A stretch of 64,000 nt of DNA from Latrodectus hesperus (GCA_037975125.1 CM075857.1:94415714-94479713), one strand, 5' to 3'; numbered from the stretch's first letter, positions 37,933 through 51,285 are shown. Numbers and translations are program-made. Notes: a model not told the origin generated them from the letters alone.

Positions 37933-37992
37933 GACCCGTAGAGGCGAGCTTGTGGGAGGTCTACTAAGGACACAAGTTCGGATCTACGGGTT
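37933..37992 (-). ncRNA. mir-100: mir-100 microRNA precursor hairpin
   Basis: Read on the minus strand, 37992-37971 is AACCCGTAGATCCGAACTTG plus TG, which is the conserved 22-nt miR-100-5p (mir-10 family, seed ACCCGTA). The loop is 16 nt (37970-37955) and the 3p arm is 37954-37933. Pairing is clear: ACCCGTAGA (37991-37983) with TCTACGGGT (37942-37934), CGA with TCG in the middle, and CTTGTG (37976-37971) with CACAAG (37954-37949), leaving one small internal loop and a mismatch. The hairpin sits in a GC-rich island (37870-38060) in otherwise AT-rich DNA, as expected for a conserved element. The product would be loaded into Argonaute to repress target mRNAs. In insects miR-100 is co-transcribed with let-7 and miR-125 and rises with ecdysone. 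Neither partner was found in this window. Open frames on the plus strand across the hairpin (37764-37967, 37880-38104) are not genes. Confidence 0.96.
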
Positions 37993-38080
37993 CCCGCTTA
38001 GCAGCTACACCCTTTCCTTCCCTCCTCTTCCACTTCTCACGTCACCTTCGCAGACGATACAGAAAAGCAGAAATCGTCTG
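37993..38080 (-). ncRNA. GC-rich 5' flank of mir-100 (primary transcript)
   Basis: This is the sequence immediately 5' of the hairpin on the minus strand. GCTAAGCGGG next to the mature arm can partly pair with TTTGCTTTGC beyond the 3p arm (AAGC with GCTT), giving the lower stem expected for Drosha processing. On the plus strand the same bases form a polypyrimidine run ending TTCGCAG at about 38055, so a 3' splice site for a plus transcript cannot be excluded. Confidence 0.5.
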
Positions 38081-38559
38081 ATCAATTTTTGTCTCTTCAT
38101 TTAGCTGATTGTAACCATCTGTAACGTGGGGCATGCTGTAAGACTACCTGTTAATAAGGGGTTGAAAAAGTGATAGAAAAATACCTTTGGCACTGCTAGA
38201 TGTATCGATAATTGTAAGTTGTTATGTTGTATATGATAAATGGATAGTGGTTAGTAAAAATGTATTTTAAGATAACAGTATCATGATTAATAGTTAAATT
38301 TGGCTCTATATAGACACTATAGTACAAATGATGATGATGTCTTGTTTCGAATAATAAAACACATTTTATGTATTTCTGTAGAGAATATTTTTTTCCATCA
38401 GAAGCTTTAACTTCAAACAAATTATAATTAAATTAGAAACTATCGTGCTGAAGAAAAATTTGTTTTTGTATACACAGGAATGTGTTTATTTTAGTTTATT
38501 TTCACTCAACGGTCATTATTACCCAAGGAGTCTAACTAGACCTAGAGTAACAGTTTAAA
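38081..38559. other. AT-rich, nothing recognised
   Basis: A 74-codon minus frame (38196-38420) has no domain. Confidence 0.4.
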
Positions 38560-38700
38560 GTATATTTCGATCCACCCCAAACTTCCAGGTTTGAGGCGGG
38601 AATCGAGCCCACAAACTGTCAAACCGAACAAAGCAACCATAACCATTAAGCTACAACACACAGTAAAGCGGGTTCGATACTCGAACTTAATGGAGTCTAT
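38560..38700 (-). mobile_element. Old tRNA-like SINE remnant (family F)
   Basis: The minus strand has TAGCTTAATGGTTATGG (A box) and GGGCTCGATTCCCGCC (B box) at tRNA spacing. A second B-box-like GGGTTCGATACTCG lies just beside it on the plus strand (about 38670), suggesting two remnants in opposite orientation. Confidence 0.5.
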
Positions 38701-39099
38701 GAGACTATGAGACCCTATTCACATTAAGCTTATGTAAAGTCTCATGTTATACAGCTTGTATACTACAGAAATTGACAACTTGAACATGGTTCAAAATATG
38801 GAGTGGTCTGTCTTTCTTAGAAGATTTGGACAACCGAAAGCATAGTTAAAAACAAAAAGAAAACAAACTCTGTTTCCACAAAATAAATAAAGGAAATATT
38901 AATATAAAAGCATAACTTTATTAAGATTCAATATATAATAATTATAAATAAAATTACATATACTACACACTATAAATAGTTAATTAATAATTATTTGTTT
39001 CGCAACCATCCTCAATAAAATTGTCTCTTAAAGTTGCGTAACAAAAGCTTAAATGCCATCAAAGTTGTATATATAAGTATTGCATTCGTTCATTTTGTT
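38701..39099. other. AT-rich, nothing recognised
   Basis: Unique spacer. Confidence 0.35.
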
Positions 39100-39885
<786 letters not shown>

Positions 39886-39949
39886 GATAATTTAAAAGAC
39901 CCTCATGACTCACAAAATTAAAAGAAGTTCCAAAGTAATTTTATCATTT

Positions 39950-40035
39950 ACACACAAGTGGGATTTGAACCCACAAACTTGTCTTTGACAAATTATGGAG
40001 CTGATAGTTTAGTTATTAGAGCGATTATAAATTAT
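39950..40035 (-). mobile_element. Old tRNA-like SINE remnant
   Basis: A minus-strand B box GGGTTCAAATCCCAC is perfectly tRNA-like. The A-box region CTCTAATAACTAAACTATC is present but no cloverleaf closes. Confidence 0.5.
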
Positions 40036-40084
40036 AATTTATGTCAAACACACTCTTCTGACAAAATATTTTTGAGAGATTTTA

Positions 40085-40095
40085 TATATGTATAT

Positions 40096-40158
<63 letters not shown>

Positions 40159-40170
40159 TATATATAGATA
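40085..40170. repeat. Compound (TA)n/(CA)n microsatellite
   Basis: TATG, TA, CA and GATA tracts in succession. Confidence 0.9.
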
Positions 40171-40984
40171 GATGCATGCATACATACAAGCAAATATTTT
40201 CTACCAACTATATAGGAAAAAATGAAGCACCATGCTAATTATATTTGTGTCAATATTTTAAAATATTGCTACAAATATTAAAATGTAATATCTATGATTA
40301 TTTTCATTTACATATTGTCTACCAACTTTCTTTCTTGGTACTAGAAACATATTTTTTACTTCAAACAATTTTTTTAAATATTATGGATTTTTCAAAATAT
40401 GTGAAGAATACACAATTTGATATTCCTAATTTTTTCTGTGCATTAGATATCAATAGGTAGAATCCCTTTCCACACATATGGGCAGGCAATTGAAATACGT
40501 TTCTGGCTGCATCAACTCGTTAAGCACAGTCAATCGTCATTCAATCAACCACACAATTAAATGGCGAAGTTGACACCCAAGCTGGCACGTCCCTTTCAAT
40601 ATTTTCACGCTATTATAATAGTGGAGCATTATACCCTAATGAATATTTTACATAAATTATCCATCTCAGTTTGCCCTACTTTGGCTGAGTGTGGTATCGA
40701 ACTTGTAACCTGACGCAAGAATAACTTTTCTCTAACAATTTATAGACACATACATACGGTAACATATATTACTTTTTTTATAAAGATTTTTTATAGTGTT
40801 AGTTTCCAGTGTTAAATCGTATAACATACTTTTAAATATGATATATATCAACCTCCATAACACAAAAATACCGTTTGGGGGCATGTTTAGAAAAGAATAG
40901 CTGAACAGTTTCCACCCGAGGTGACAACAACCTGCCCTCGAGAATTTTAAAAGTCGCCTTGCTCAACTGTTTCTTTGAAAGAGA
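40171..40984. other. AT-rich with minor repeat traces
   Basis: A B-box-like GTATCGAACTTGTAACC at about 40690 may be another eroded SINE. Nothing else was recognised. Confidence 0.35.
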
Positions 40985-41230
40985 ACGGGAAAATAAAAAA
41001 AAGTAATAAATTCTTATGCTGCACCCCCTTGCCAGATATTTTTTATCAGCTTAACTGGAAATGGAGAGGGGGTGGCCGTCGATTTCTCCGTACATGTACC
41101 ATGTCAGGAAAGGCAATGAACTGGAAGATGGTGGAGAGCTACTTACTCCTGGGGTGCTCCGACCCTCCCTCAGAATGCAGTTGTGACCCGAGACACGTCC
41201 GTGTGAGAACTTTTGTTCTTAATAAAACTT
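40985..41230. other. GC-elevated island, function unknown
   Basis: A sharply GC-richer block with a 102-codon plus frame (40975-41283) lacking any domain. The minus strand carries a donor-like CCCCAGGA|GTAAGT (41146-41141), about 3 kb upstream of mir-100 on the same strand. It could be an exon of a mir-100 primary transcript or a conserved non-coding element. Confidence 0.4.
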
Positions 41231-41283
41231 TGATTTATAATATGGAAGCGGAGGATGTTTTCGATATCTTTTGTGTAAAATAG

Positions 41284-42430
41284 TTGCAAAATATATGTAT
41301 CTCTAAACAGTTGCTGAATATTTGTTTTCTAATACTTATAACTATATCATAGATTCTAGGAGATACGATTCTCCGAGATTTTGCTTTAATAAATTTGTTT
41401 GTTTTGTGCCTGTTTTTTCTAATCGCCTGGTAACATTGAATTATTGTCAATCGTCAAAACCGATATTCTGAATTATAATTTTCTTTCCAGTGTTCTATAC
41501 AACGAAATAAGAAAACGTCAGATTTTAGGATAGTTTAGTATGCATAGCTCCTCTCAACATGAAGATCTTCGACAGTATCGAACTTATACCCTTTCACATT
41601 CTTGTCTCATCGGGCCGTCATAGCTCCGTAAAACGATTGCAGTTAAAATGTGAGGCTTACAAATGGGTGACATCATTCAAAGACTGAATCAAGAATTACA
41701 TTTTTGATGATAATTACAGTGACATTGATTGTATGTTAAAAATAGAGATCTAACGTTTTTTTAATTAACTAGAAAAATTTTCATTTTTATAACCATTGTT
41801 ATATATATATTTATTTTTGTATATAATAATAAAATGCCTAACATATAAAGTAACACAATAGATTTGAATTCTATTTTTCATGATTTTATTTTTTACCATA
41901 TAAGTTTTAAATTACATTAAATGATCCTCCATTACAAACCTTTTCAAAAATTATGAAAATATTCTGACATTTTCCGTTTACAGGTTCGATGCCCGATCCA
42001 ATTAAAGATCATTATGCTAAGAAAGCTTCTGAGTCTGAAATCGCCCCTAAGGTCTAATATTCGGATACAGTTTCATGCTTATAACTCAATAGAAATACAT
42101 TACAAAATGTACATAAATATCTGGAAAGCTCTATTTTATAATTTTGATGCTTAAAAATTATTATAATAATTATTAATCCACCTTAAGTAATTTTGAAAAA
42201 AATATTTTTCATAAAAATATTGAAATATAACTGTTCTTTAAATCATATGTTATTCGCATATTTTGGCTTATAGCCATTACATGAAGTTTTTTTTTAATAT
42301 TTCAGAACATTAAACTAATATAAATTATTTTTGAATAAGTTTCTTTAATTTACATATTACTGTTTATATTTTAATCATATGTTTTGGCACATAATTATTA
42401 CACAATTTACTTACTTTTCATTGTGAATAA
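41284..42430. other. AT-rich with minor repeat traces
   Basis: GTATCGAACTTATACCC (about 41576) and GGTTCGATGCCCGATCC (about 41983) resemble eroded B boxes. Confidence 0.35.
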
Positions 42431-42484
42431 CATTATATATACATATAATAAGTATTATATATATATATATATAATAATAATACG

Positions 42485-42560
<76 letters not shown>
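42431..42560. repeat. (TA)n microsatellite with ATA/GTATTA interruptions
   Basis: The two blocks are joined by an AATAATAATACG(TA)n segment, suggesting slippage with imperfect units. Confidence 0.9.
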
Positions 42561-42561
<1 letters not shown>

Positions 42562-43244
42562 CTTTGCATTTATCACATTCAATTTTACTTTTTAAAGGCA
42601 GCTCGCTTTTTCGTGGCAATATAAATTTTTAAATTACTATGAAAAGTTTTCATTCAGAAAAATATTTTTTGACAGTTTATCAATTGCATATTTTTAAAAT
42701 TACGATTATTACAGATAGTTTACTTTTGTGTTACATTTCATATTAAAAGTACTCAATTTTCAGCTGTTTCAAATATATTTCTCTACTTTCCAAAAAGTCG
42801 GATTTATTTTTATTTTGGTAGAATTCTATGTGTGTAGCAGTGGGTTTTAAATCTACAACGTTAAAACAGGGTTGAGAGAAGTTGAAAATCACCTAAAATA
42901 ATGTTCTTGTATAGGAAATATTTTAATGATAATTAATCTAAAGATGCTTATGATAACATAATAAAAATAGAAATTTGAAAAGAACAAAGCAAATTTTAGA
43001 AGTCATATCTAAACAGACATCTCTGTTTAATTAATTCTATCTATTTAATTAAAATGCCTATATTTTGTCTTGGCACTATGCAGTGCATAGCTTTTCAATT
43101 GTGTTGTAAGGCTTTTTTTTGCTATCCACAATACTATCAAAGATTATCGACTGTATTCACTTATGATAAGCAAATAAATCATACAAATTTTCATGCATTC
43201 TGAGAGATTAAGACACAGGAAACGCAATCACAATATCCTTTTCC
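42561..43244. other. AT-rich, nothing recognised
   Basis: No open frame or known repeat. Confidence 0.4.
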
Positions 43245-43320
43245 CATTTTGTTGGATTCGAACTTGATACCCGATACTCCATAGAATACTGCAAAACCAT
43301 CATATCGCAATGAATCTATA
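43245..43320 (-). mobile_element. Old tRNA-like SINE remnant
   Basis: Minus-strand GATATGATGGTTTTGCAG (A-box-like) and AAGTTCGAATCCAACA (B box). A T(22-23) run lies about 65 bp beyond (43384-43405). Confidence 0.5.
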
Positions 43321-43489
43321 TTGTTTTACTTGTGTGTATGATTGAAAATAAAAATTAAAAAGTCTTTAATTGTACATGTTTTGTTTTTTTTTTTTTTTTT
43401 TTTTTCGTCAGTTATTTTTTACATATGTGTGCTAATTGCATTGCCACATACAGCTTAAAGTGAGTTCTTAACCACTACAAACATCTATG

Positions 43490-43555
43490 ACCAAGGTGAG
43501 ATTCAAACCCTTGAACTGTTGTATCCACAAATATTAACACTTCGACTGACAGTTG
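43490..43555 (-). mobile_element. Old tRNA-like SINE remnant
   Basis: Minus-strand B-box-like GGGTTTGAATCTCACC with a decayed head. Confidence 0.4.
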
Positions 43556-43560
43556 TTCAA

Positions 43561-44039
43561 AATTTTGCAGGAGTAATATATAAGAAAATATTTCCAACCA
43601 ATTCTTGAACAACACCTAATTATATAATGACGGCACATTCAAATTTATAAAAATATTGAACAAACTCGGACAAAAAATTGTAAAAATCCTTACACGACAA
43701 GATAATAATAAATGGATATCAAAAATTAAACTGGGGCTGTTTCCAGACGGGAAAAACTTAAATTTACAGAACCTAATGATTCGAATTATTATTGACAGGA
43801 ATTATGAAGAAAATATATCATTGGTTGGAGTTGCTATTTTAATTCCTAACGTGTCAAAGTTTCGGATGGGGGGTTGCCACATGTGATAATACTAATATTA
43901 AAAGAAAAGAAAATTTTCCATCAAATACCGATTTTAAAGTGCTTATACAATAAAAAAACAGAAGAGTATTTCTTTTAACATAATAGTTTTTTCACAATTT
44001 CAAATTTCTAAATTTTTATCATTGTATTATATAATAAAG
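43561..44039. other. AT-rich, nothing recognised
   Basis: A 76-codon plus frame (43656-43886) has no recognisable domain. Confidence 0.4.
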
Positions 44040-44217
44040 GCCGACCGATGGCTGAGTGGTTAGCGTTCCTGCCTCCTGAGCTGTGGGTCCCAGGTTCGAA
44101 TCCTGGTTCGGGCATGGATGTTTCTTTCCTTCTCTGTTCTCTCTGTTCCTTCTTCTGTGATGTTGTATGAATGTGGGCCACCGTATAAACGGGTTTGTGG
44201 TGGTATGGCAAGGGTAA
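44040..44217 (+). mobile_element. tRNA-derived SINE, family B, copy 4 (3'-truncated)
   Basis: Head and core are nearly identical to the full-length copies but stop at GGTATGGCAAGGGTAA, before the CGCTACTCGCC module. No duplication is visible. Three short minus frames (44008-44257) are SINE translation. Confidence 0.85.
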
Positions 44218-44831
44218 AATAACACACGTTTTGAACTTTCTTAAATTCGTATTCCAAATTAAATCTTGAGATTTTTTAAAAAAAATTCCTTTAGTAACTA
44301 ATCATATAAATTCTTTTGGTAATGAGAAAGTATGGTACAGATTCTAAAACCTATGCCGAATATTAAAATGTTTCTTCTCCTGAGATCTCTTAAATCTGAA
44401 AGTTTCACTTTTTTTATGCACCCCCTCCCCGAAAAAAAAGAGAAAGTGATTCGAATGAGCTCTAACTGATTGTTAGAGAAATGATTGTGTGTGATATTTG
44501 AAAGTTTCTTGAAGTTACAAAAGGATTCGATGGACATATGATTTATGGAATTCATTATTTACTGGAATTTTAAGTTTTATAATTCTTTTATTTAAAGTTT
44601 AAAATATGCCTTATTTATGCTTCTTCGAGTTGATACTGATTAAAGGTTCTAGAACATTTCAAAATACTCTTTTGGAATCGCCTTCGTGAAAAAATTGTGT
44701 GTGATTTTTTCATCGTTAACTGATTAAAAACTTCATCAAACAGATTTACTCAACCCAAACCAGTAAAAATAAAATTAAATTAATATAAAGTTTAAACCAC
44801 CAATGAATTAATTTTTGGAAAGACTTAACAC

Positions 44832-44834
<3 letters not shown>
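44218..44834. other. AT-rich, nothing recognised
   Basis: An 85-codon minus frame (44298-44555) has no supporting feature. A short C run (CACCCCCTCCCC) lies at about 44420. Confidence 0.4.
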
Positions 44835-45110
<276 letters not shown>

Positions 45111-45489
45111 CTGTGTGTGTTTGTCTGTTTATGCATAATTTTATAAAATGCCATATTTAAATTAGATATCTGGATATTTAAGCTTGTATAATTACGTTAT
45201 TCCACTTTCTTATTATTGTTATCTCTTTATACGTATCAATTAGCTTTTTTCCTTCTTAGACATAGAAACGCTTTTAATATTTTTGTTCTTGAATAAATAT
45301 GGGACTTTAATTGTGTTATCGATACAGTAATGTGAATTATACACAGTAATTGAAACTCTTCTTAAAAATATCCATAAGCATTGAGATGTTAATTTATTTA
45401 ACAATGATTCAATCTTAAACTCTAAATAATGAACTATTATGAATTCTTGTGAATGAAAATCCAAAATTGTGAATTTTACTATAACATTA
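45111..45489. other. AT-rich, nothing recognised
   Basis: Unique spacer. Confidence 0.35.
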
Positions 45490-45725
45490 TTTGAATATCT
45501 CTTCCAAAGTTGGTTTTCGAGCCGACTTTTATGAATGTATCGAGATTTTTATAAATTGGCCAATGCAAAATTGCATTTGAAGTTTTTAATATCATTCAGT
45601 TGATGTGGTATGCAAATTTTGTAAAGATAATAGTATCTCAGGTGTCAACCTCGTCACTCCAGAATGATTCAAAATCACGAGATGGTTGACTGCATTTAAT
45701 GGCTGGGACATGCAGAAAAAGGAGA
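45490..45725 (+). repeat. Old interspersed repeat E, copy 2
   Basis: Its end (TCAGGTGTCAACCTCGTC to GACTGCATTTAATGGCTGG) matches the end of 28150-28440. Confidence 0.4.
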
Positions 45726-45939
45726 AGTAATGAAATTTTATACAACACCACTGCTTTCTTTTCAAATTTTGCTTAAAATTTAACTAAAATTTAAATTTTG
45801 ATTGAACCCTTTTAACCGATAGAATTTGCATATTCACTCTTTTTTTTAAGTGTATAGAAAAAAAATGTTTAGGAATTTTGTTTCAATGGAATGATTATAT
45901 ATGTTAATTTCCTTTTAAGGATTCGATTTGATATTTATT

Positions 45940-46190
45940 ACAAGTGTGAAAGGAAGCAGCAGCGATTTCCGAAATTCGAAAGCCTATTTAATTGCGCTTT
46001 AAAAGGCTTCCCCATGCAAACTCTTCTCGATTTCCCCAGTAGCGCTATTTGGAAATTCTTGCCGGGGTTGTCGGTTGAGGAAGTATTTCCTTCCACTGGA
46101 GTTGAGCCAAGAAGGCTCTCCAAAAATTTGCAGTTAGTGTCAGTGACCAAGAAAAGGAAAGAGTTAATCAAGACCTTTTTTCGAAGTGGA
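45940..46190. other. GC-elevated island, both strands open
   Basis: Open frames of 118 codons (+, 45891-46247) and 90 codons (-, 45938-46210) occupy the same block. I recognise neither product. The base composition stands out of the AT background, so it may be an old exon, a conserved element or a remnant of an unknown repeat. Confidence 0.35.
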
Positions 46191-46256
46191 AAAGAAATCT
46201 GCAAGTACATTTATCAATCCGAGTGTCAAGTATTCCCAACAATGTAGCTCCTGTTG

Positions 46257-46460
<204 letters not shown>

Positions 46461-46629
46461 ACTGAAAACTGCTCGTGAAAATGTATACAGTCAATACAGT
46501 TCAAGAGTTACAGTTTGAAATATTTACAGACTATAATATATATATAATCAATGTGTATATAGTCAATATTACTTTATATGAGATTTGAAGAACCGTATGG
46601 CATTTGGTTATGCCCTCAATGCTTCCTTC

Positions 46630-46805
46630 AAGAAGGATTTTTTTATAGATAGTGGGCCATCTCTTAATGCGTCACAAAGGAGAAAACCTGGAAAACTGAA
46701 AGGAAGTATATACAGAAAGCAGAAGCGCAGCATTCATCTATGATTGTTCAGTAGAGGTTGGTATCGAACCCGAAATCTTTTACTTCGAAAAGGGGTAATA
46801 AGTGC
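46630..46805 (-). mobile_element. tRNA-derived SINE, family C, copy 3
   Basis: The TGTTCAGTAG...TATCGAACCCGAAATCTTTT segment aligns with family C copies 1 and 2. The tRNA head is badly eroded. Confidence 0.45.
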
Positions 46806-48441
46806 AGATGATTTTTTGCATTTAATTAAAACTGCATCAGTTAACCAATAAAACAGGATGAAAAAAATACTCAGTGAATAACTTGTAATTGTGTGGCTCA
46901 CTAATAGAAGGTTGTCGTCTGTTCGACTCATTATATTGCAAAGAAGCAGGCCTGATAACAAAATAGCAGAATGAAGAATAGAAGGATAATGTATCAATAT
47001 CTTTCCTATACATTTGCTCCCTCAAATATTATTAAAAATAAACTTTTCATCATAAAACCCCGCATTTATTCACTTTTTCTTATTACAGTTCACAATGTTA
47101 TGCTACATCAATATTCAATGTATAATTTATACTAAGTGTTTTTGAAATCTTACTACCGTAACCAGAAATTAAAGTGGAATCATTATTATTATAATACTGA
47201 AAGCAATTTTACTGTATTTAACTTATCGTGATAAGAATAGAGTAAAATCTTGTCTCTTTTATGAATACTAAGCACAAAAACATCAAATGTGGATAATCGA
47301 GAATCAACTGTAACCGTAAAGCTATGAAGAATTGTTTACAAATAGCGAAAAGTACACAAATATTGAATTGCAAAATAAATTAACTAAGCGCACACAAATT
47401 TTTATAAATGAATATTAAACTTGAATACAATTTTTTGAATACAGTTCAGTGTTACAGTTAATGTTCTCATGCATTCATCACAAACACTTATATGGATTTA
47501 TTTAAAACACACTTTTAAGGTGAAAAGCAGGTCTAAATTGTTTTAAAATAAAACTTAGCCATTACTGTATCTGTCAAGATATAAATTCAGTTTCATATAT
47601 ATAATTTTAACGCAAATAATCTCTAAAATATGACTTATTCTGAAGACAAATTTTTTTATAAATTTAGATTTTCAATCGTAATTAATGATTTAAAAGAATA
47701 AGAAATCACGCAGCCATTTTGTCATGAAAACAAGTTTTTATGATAACTTCGCATTTAATTTACATGTTTAGTATTCTCTTCTTCTTAATTTACATTTGGC
47801 ATATAATTGAATACACTTTCTTCTTCTAATCTTTTTGTCACGTTTTGTGCTGTTTTTGGCGTGGAAATATTTGGACTTTTTCGAAAAACGCCAAACGGTT
47901 TTCCATTTTTACTAGATGTTGTATTTTTTATATTTATAAAATTGACAATATTATAATTCTCCAAAACTAAATAAGTTATTCTTTTCAATTTATGATTAAA
48001 AACGCGTGTTCATAACTACCTTCGTTCCTAAACATCAACTGAAACTGTTGATTGGGTTACTAATTCAATATACAACATTAAACCACCATTTTGAATGGTA
48101 TCATCGAATTTTATTGCCAAAATATGATATCTTTCTTTATATATAAGCAAAAGATAATTTATGTCATTTATTTGTATATTTACTTAAAAATAATCAACAT
48201 TTTCTTTAAATTTTTATGAAAATTTCAGTGTAAAAAGTATTATTCCATTTTTCAGAATAAAGCATTTAATTTGTAATATCAGTATATATACTCTACTACA
48301 TGATACTTGGTTTTAAAATTATATTTACAACAAAAATATGTAAAAGCTCAAAAAGAACATTTTAAAAATGTGTCAAAGGAGAAAAAGTTAAATTTTGTCT
48401 AGATGGGACTGTCAATTTTAAAGTAAATTTTTTCTATAGAC

Positions 48442-48444
<3 letters not shown>
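46806..48444. other. AT-rich stretch with no gene seen
   Basis: Frames of 62-87 codons (46734-47025, 47785-47988) carry no domain. Confidence 0.45.

Positions 48445-48500
<56 letters not shown>
48445..48500. repeat. (TA)n microsatellite, about 55 bp
   Basis: Pure TA repeat. Confidence 0.95.
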
Positions 48501-48501
<1 letters not shown>

Positions 48502-50368
48502 CAGTCATATAAGCAAAAAATTTCCATCGTGAAAAAAATGCGACTTGGTCTAATTAAACATAATTATTCGTGGATATGTATTATGATATCAGATAATTTT
48601 TTTCGCTATATCTTTTAATAAATTTTCAATATTAAAAATCAATGAACTTCGCATTTTTGTTTTAGTTCCCCCCTATTTTTGTCAAAATTTACGAACATAC
48701 TTATTTTAATAATATTCACGTAGAAATGCCTTCATTTATAGATACTAACGAATCAAAATAATCTTAATATAAGTTTGGTGGTAAATTTTTATATTTTTTA
48801 CATCGATGTGTGAATATGGAGAAAACCAACATTTTTATTTTACTATATTTTTTATCAGTTTTTTAATATGATGTTCTCTGTTATTTATAATAATAAAGAA
48901 TACTTGATGTAAAAATGTATTATTTTTATTTTGTGATATAGCTGTGTCAATGCATTATTATAAACTCTGAAATGCTAAGTGTAATATATGTTTAAACTGT
49001 ATAATATTTAAAATCATAGCAAATATTCATATCATTTTAAATATGTAGTTTCAATAATAAAACGAAGAAACTTAGTTACATTGGCTTGATTTGTGATTGT
49101 AAACTATTTAAATAATATTATCTCATATACTAAAAATTGAGATTGCATATACTATATAAATGTATTCGATCTCAATTTTTGAGTATAGGTCTTTATATGT
49201 ATACATAACAATATTCATAAGACATTTGTATTTTCCCAAATGTTTTAGATATAGAAAATTTCGTAAAAGTGACAGGACATTTTAGAAATTTCTAGCAGTC
49301 TCTAGAAATAAATTAAGTGAATCTCAAAAAATTTACCAATACTTTTTTTACTTATTCCAATACTTTTTTTACATTACTTTGATTTAATTCTGAATAACAT
49401 CTAATGTATTTTTACAGATTGATCAATATTTATAAAAAAAAGTGGCATCTATATAACAGGAAAACTGTGGCACTAAAGTATCCATTTAACATATTAAAAG
49501 AAATTCATCTGTAAAATGATCATCTGAATATATTTTTGTAATATTTTGTTACGTCATCATGACAATAAAATAGAAATATTTTTAATGTTTATTTCATTTT
49601 ATGGAAAAAATATCTTATGTAAGAACTAAAAATGTTACCAAAAGCAAACTAACAGAGCATGTCTTTTAAAAATTGTCATTTTTTAACAGTGAGTACCCAA
49701 AATTGCGTTAAATGTATTCAAATTTGATAAAATATCGACAATCATATGATGAAGCCTTTTGAATAATGAAATCAAATCCAAAAATAAAATCGAATGAACA
49801 AAATATATTGCAGTCTAATATTATTCATTTTACTTGAAAACATAATTATAGAAGGAATATTTGTTAAGAAATTAAAATATTTTACAAGAAAATTATACAT
49901 TTTTTTCAGAACTCAATAAACAAAACCCGTCTTAATTTTGCCTGAAACAATAGATCTTTGTTCAAATTAGATGGAACACATGGCCATGATGTTTGAAAAA
50001 CTGATTTTATGATTGTAAGAAATATAATACAGAAGAAGATACATAACTTTTCTATATTATACCCAAGATTCTATAATACCCAGCCTAATTGCCTCTTTGA
50101 TGCTGACTTAACATATTTGAAAGTGAATTGCAAACATTAATGTGAAAAATATTTCCAAATAAAGAATATACAATATTGCTTAAAAATAAAAGTAAGACTT
50201 TAAAGAGCTTGAGAGTAAAGTACAATGAAACGTATATAATTGTTCAATTACAAAAATATTTCAAAGTTTTCTGATTTATTGCAAATTTTCTTAAACTCCC
50301 TATCATAACTGTTAAATTTTTATTTAGCTATATTTTGATTTTTTATAGTGAATAAAATATCTATATCT
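48501..50368. other. AT-rich stretch with no gene seen
   Basis: An imperfect inverted repeat (TATACTAAAAATTGAGAT with its complement, one base inserted) lies at about 49126-49187. Confidence 0.45.
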
Positions 50369-50414
50369 CATCTATCTATCTATCTATCTATATATATATA
50401 TACATACACACACA

Positions 50415-50505
<91 letters not shown>
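50369..50505. repeat. Compound (TCTA)n-(TA)n-(CA)n-(TA)n microsatellite
   Basis: Four repeat types succeed each other without unique sequence between them. Confidence 0.95.
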
Positions 50506-50507
<2 letters not shown>

Positions 50508-50589
50508 CATTCCAAACACTTCCAATAATTTTCTTCAAAATATAACATATACAATTTGAAAAACTTTTCATTACGGCTTATTAAAACAT

Positions 50590-50690
50590 GTAGTAGAAGC
50601 CTTGAACTTTCCAAGGTTTAATGGAAAGACCATACTTATAGAAATGAAGATTCCAAGTTCAAATCCAGCCACTGTTCAAAAAATAATGCT
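50590..50690 (+). mobile_element. Old tRNA-like SINE remnant
   Basis: Plus-strand AGGTTTAATGGAAAGACC (A-box-like) and AAGTTCAAATCCAGCC (B box). Confidence 0.45.
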
Positions 50691-51163
50691 AATCAAACTT
50701 TAAGGAAAAAATTTTTTTCTCAAATTTATTAACATTTTCTTAATTTAATTTCAAAAATAATACGCAGTTTGTTTAAATATTCCTTTATCCTCTATCTAAT
50801 TATATTTGAAGCGCATTATGTGAAAATTAAATATCTCTTTAATCTTTATTGTCTCTATAAATAACATAAAATCTTGAGCAATTTTTTATCATTCAATAAA
50901 ATCAACGTTTTCTGCAGGTTTTCAGTGAAGACTACTGGAATAGAGAAAAATGGCACTGAAATCAAAAATAAAATTTCGACGAAACGCAATTAAGACTTCG
51001 TTAAATAAGGGTATTTTATAAAAACTTTTCTCAATGGGACTCTCTCTCTCTCTCATACAAAATTCAGTACATTAAAGCTATTGCCAGATTAAAATTTGTA
51101 AAATAGCTTCTATACTGTAAATAATATCACACATCACATGTTGTGAAGCGTACTCAATATTGA
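50691..51163. other. AT-rich, nothing recognised
   Basis: Only a short (TC)n run near 51042-51053 was noted. Confidence 0.35.
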
Positions 51164-51169
51164 TTTATT
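51164..51169 (-). terminator. Possible poly(A) signal AATAAA
   Basis: Minus-strand AATAAA about 130 bp beyond the stop codon of the candidate gene at 51300-51521, on the far side of a (TA)n tract. In AT-rich DNA this is weak evidence alone. Confidence 0.3.
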
Positions 51170-51201
51170 CAATATTAAATTTAAGTATTTTCTCTAACTT
51201 T

Positions 51202-51203
<2 letters not shown>

Positions 51204-51285
<82 letters not shown>
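51204..51285. repeat. (TA)n microsatellite, about 80 bp
   Basis: A pure TA tract ending 15 bp from the stop codon of the candidate minus-strand gene. If that gene is real it lies in the 3' UTR. Confidence 0.95.
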
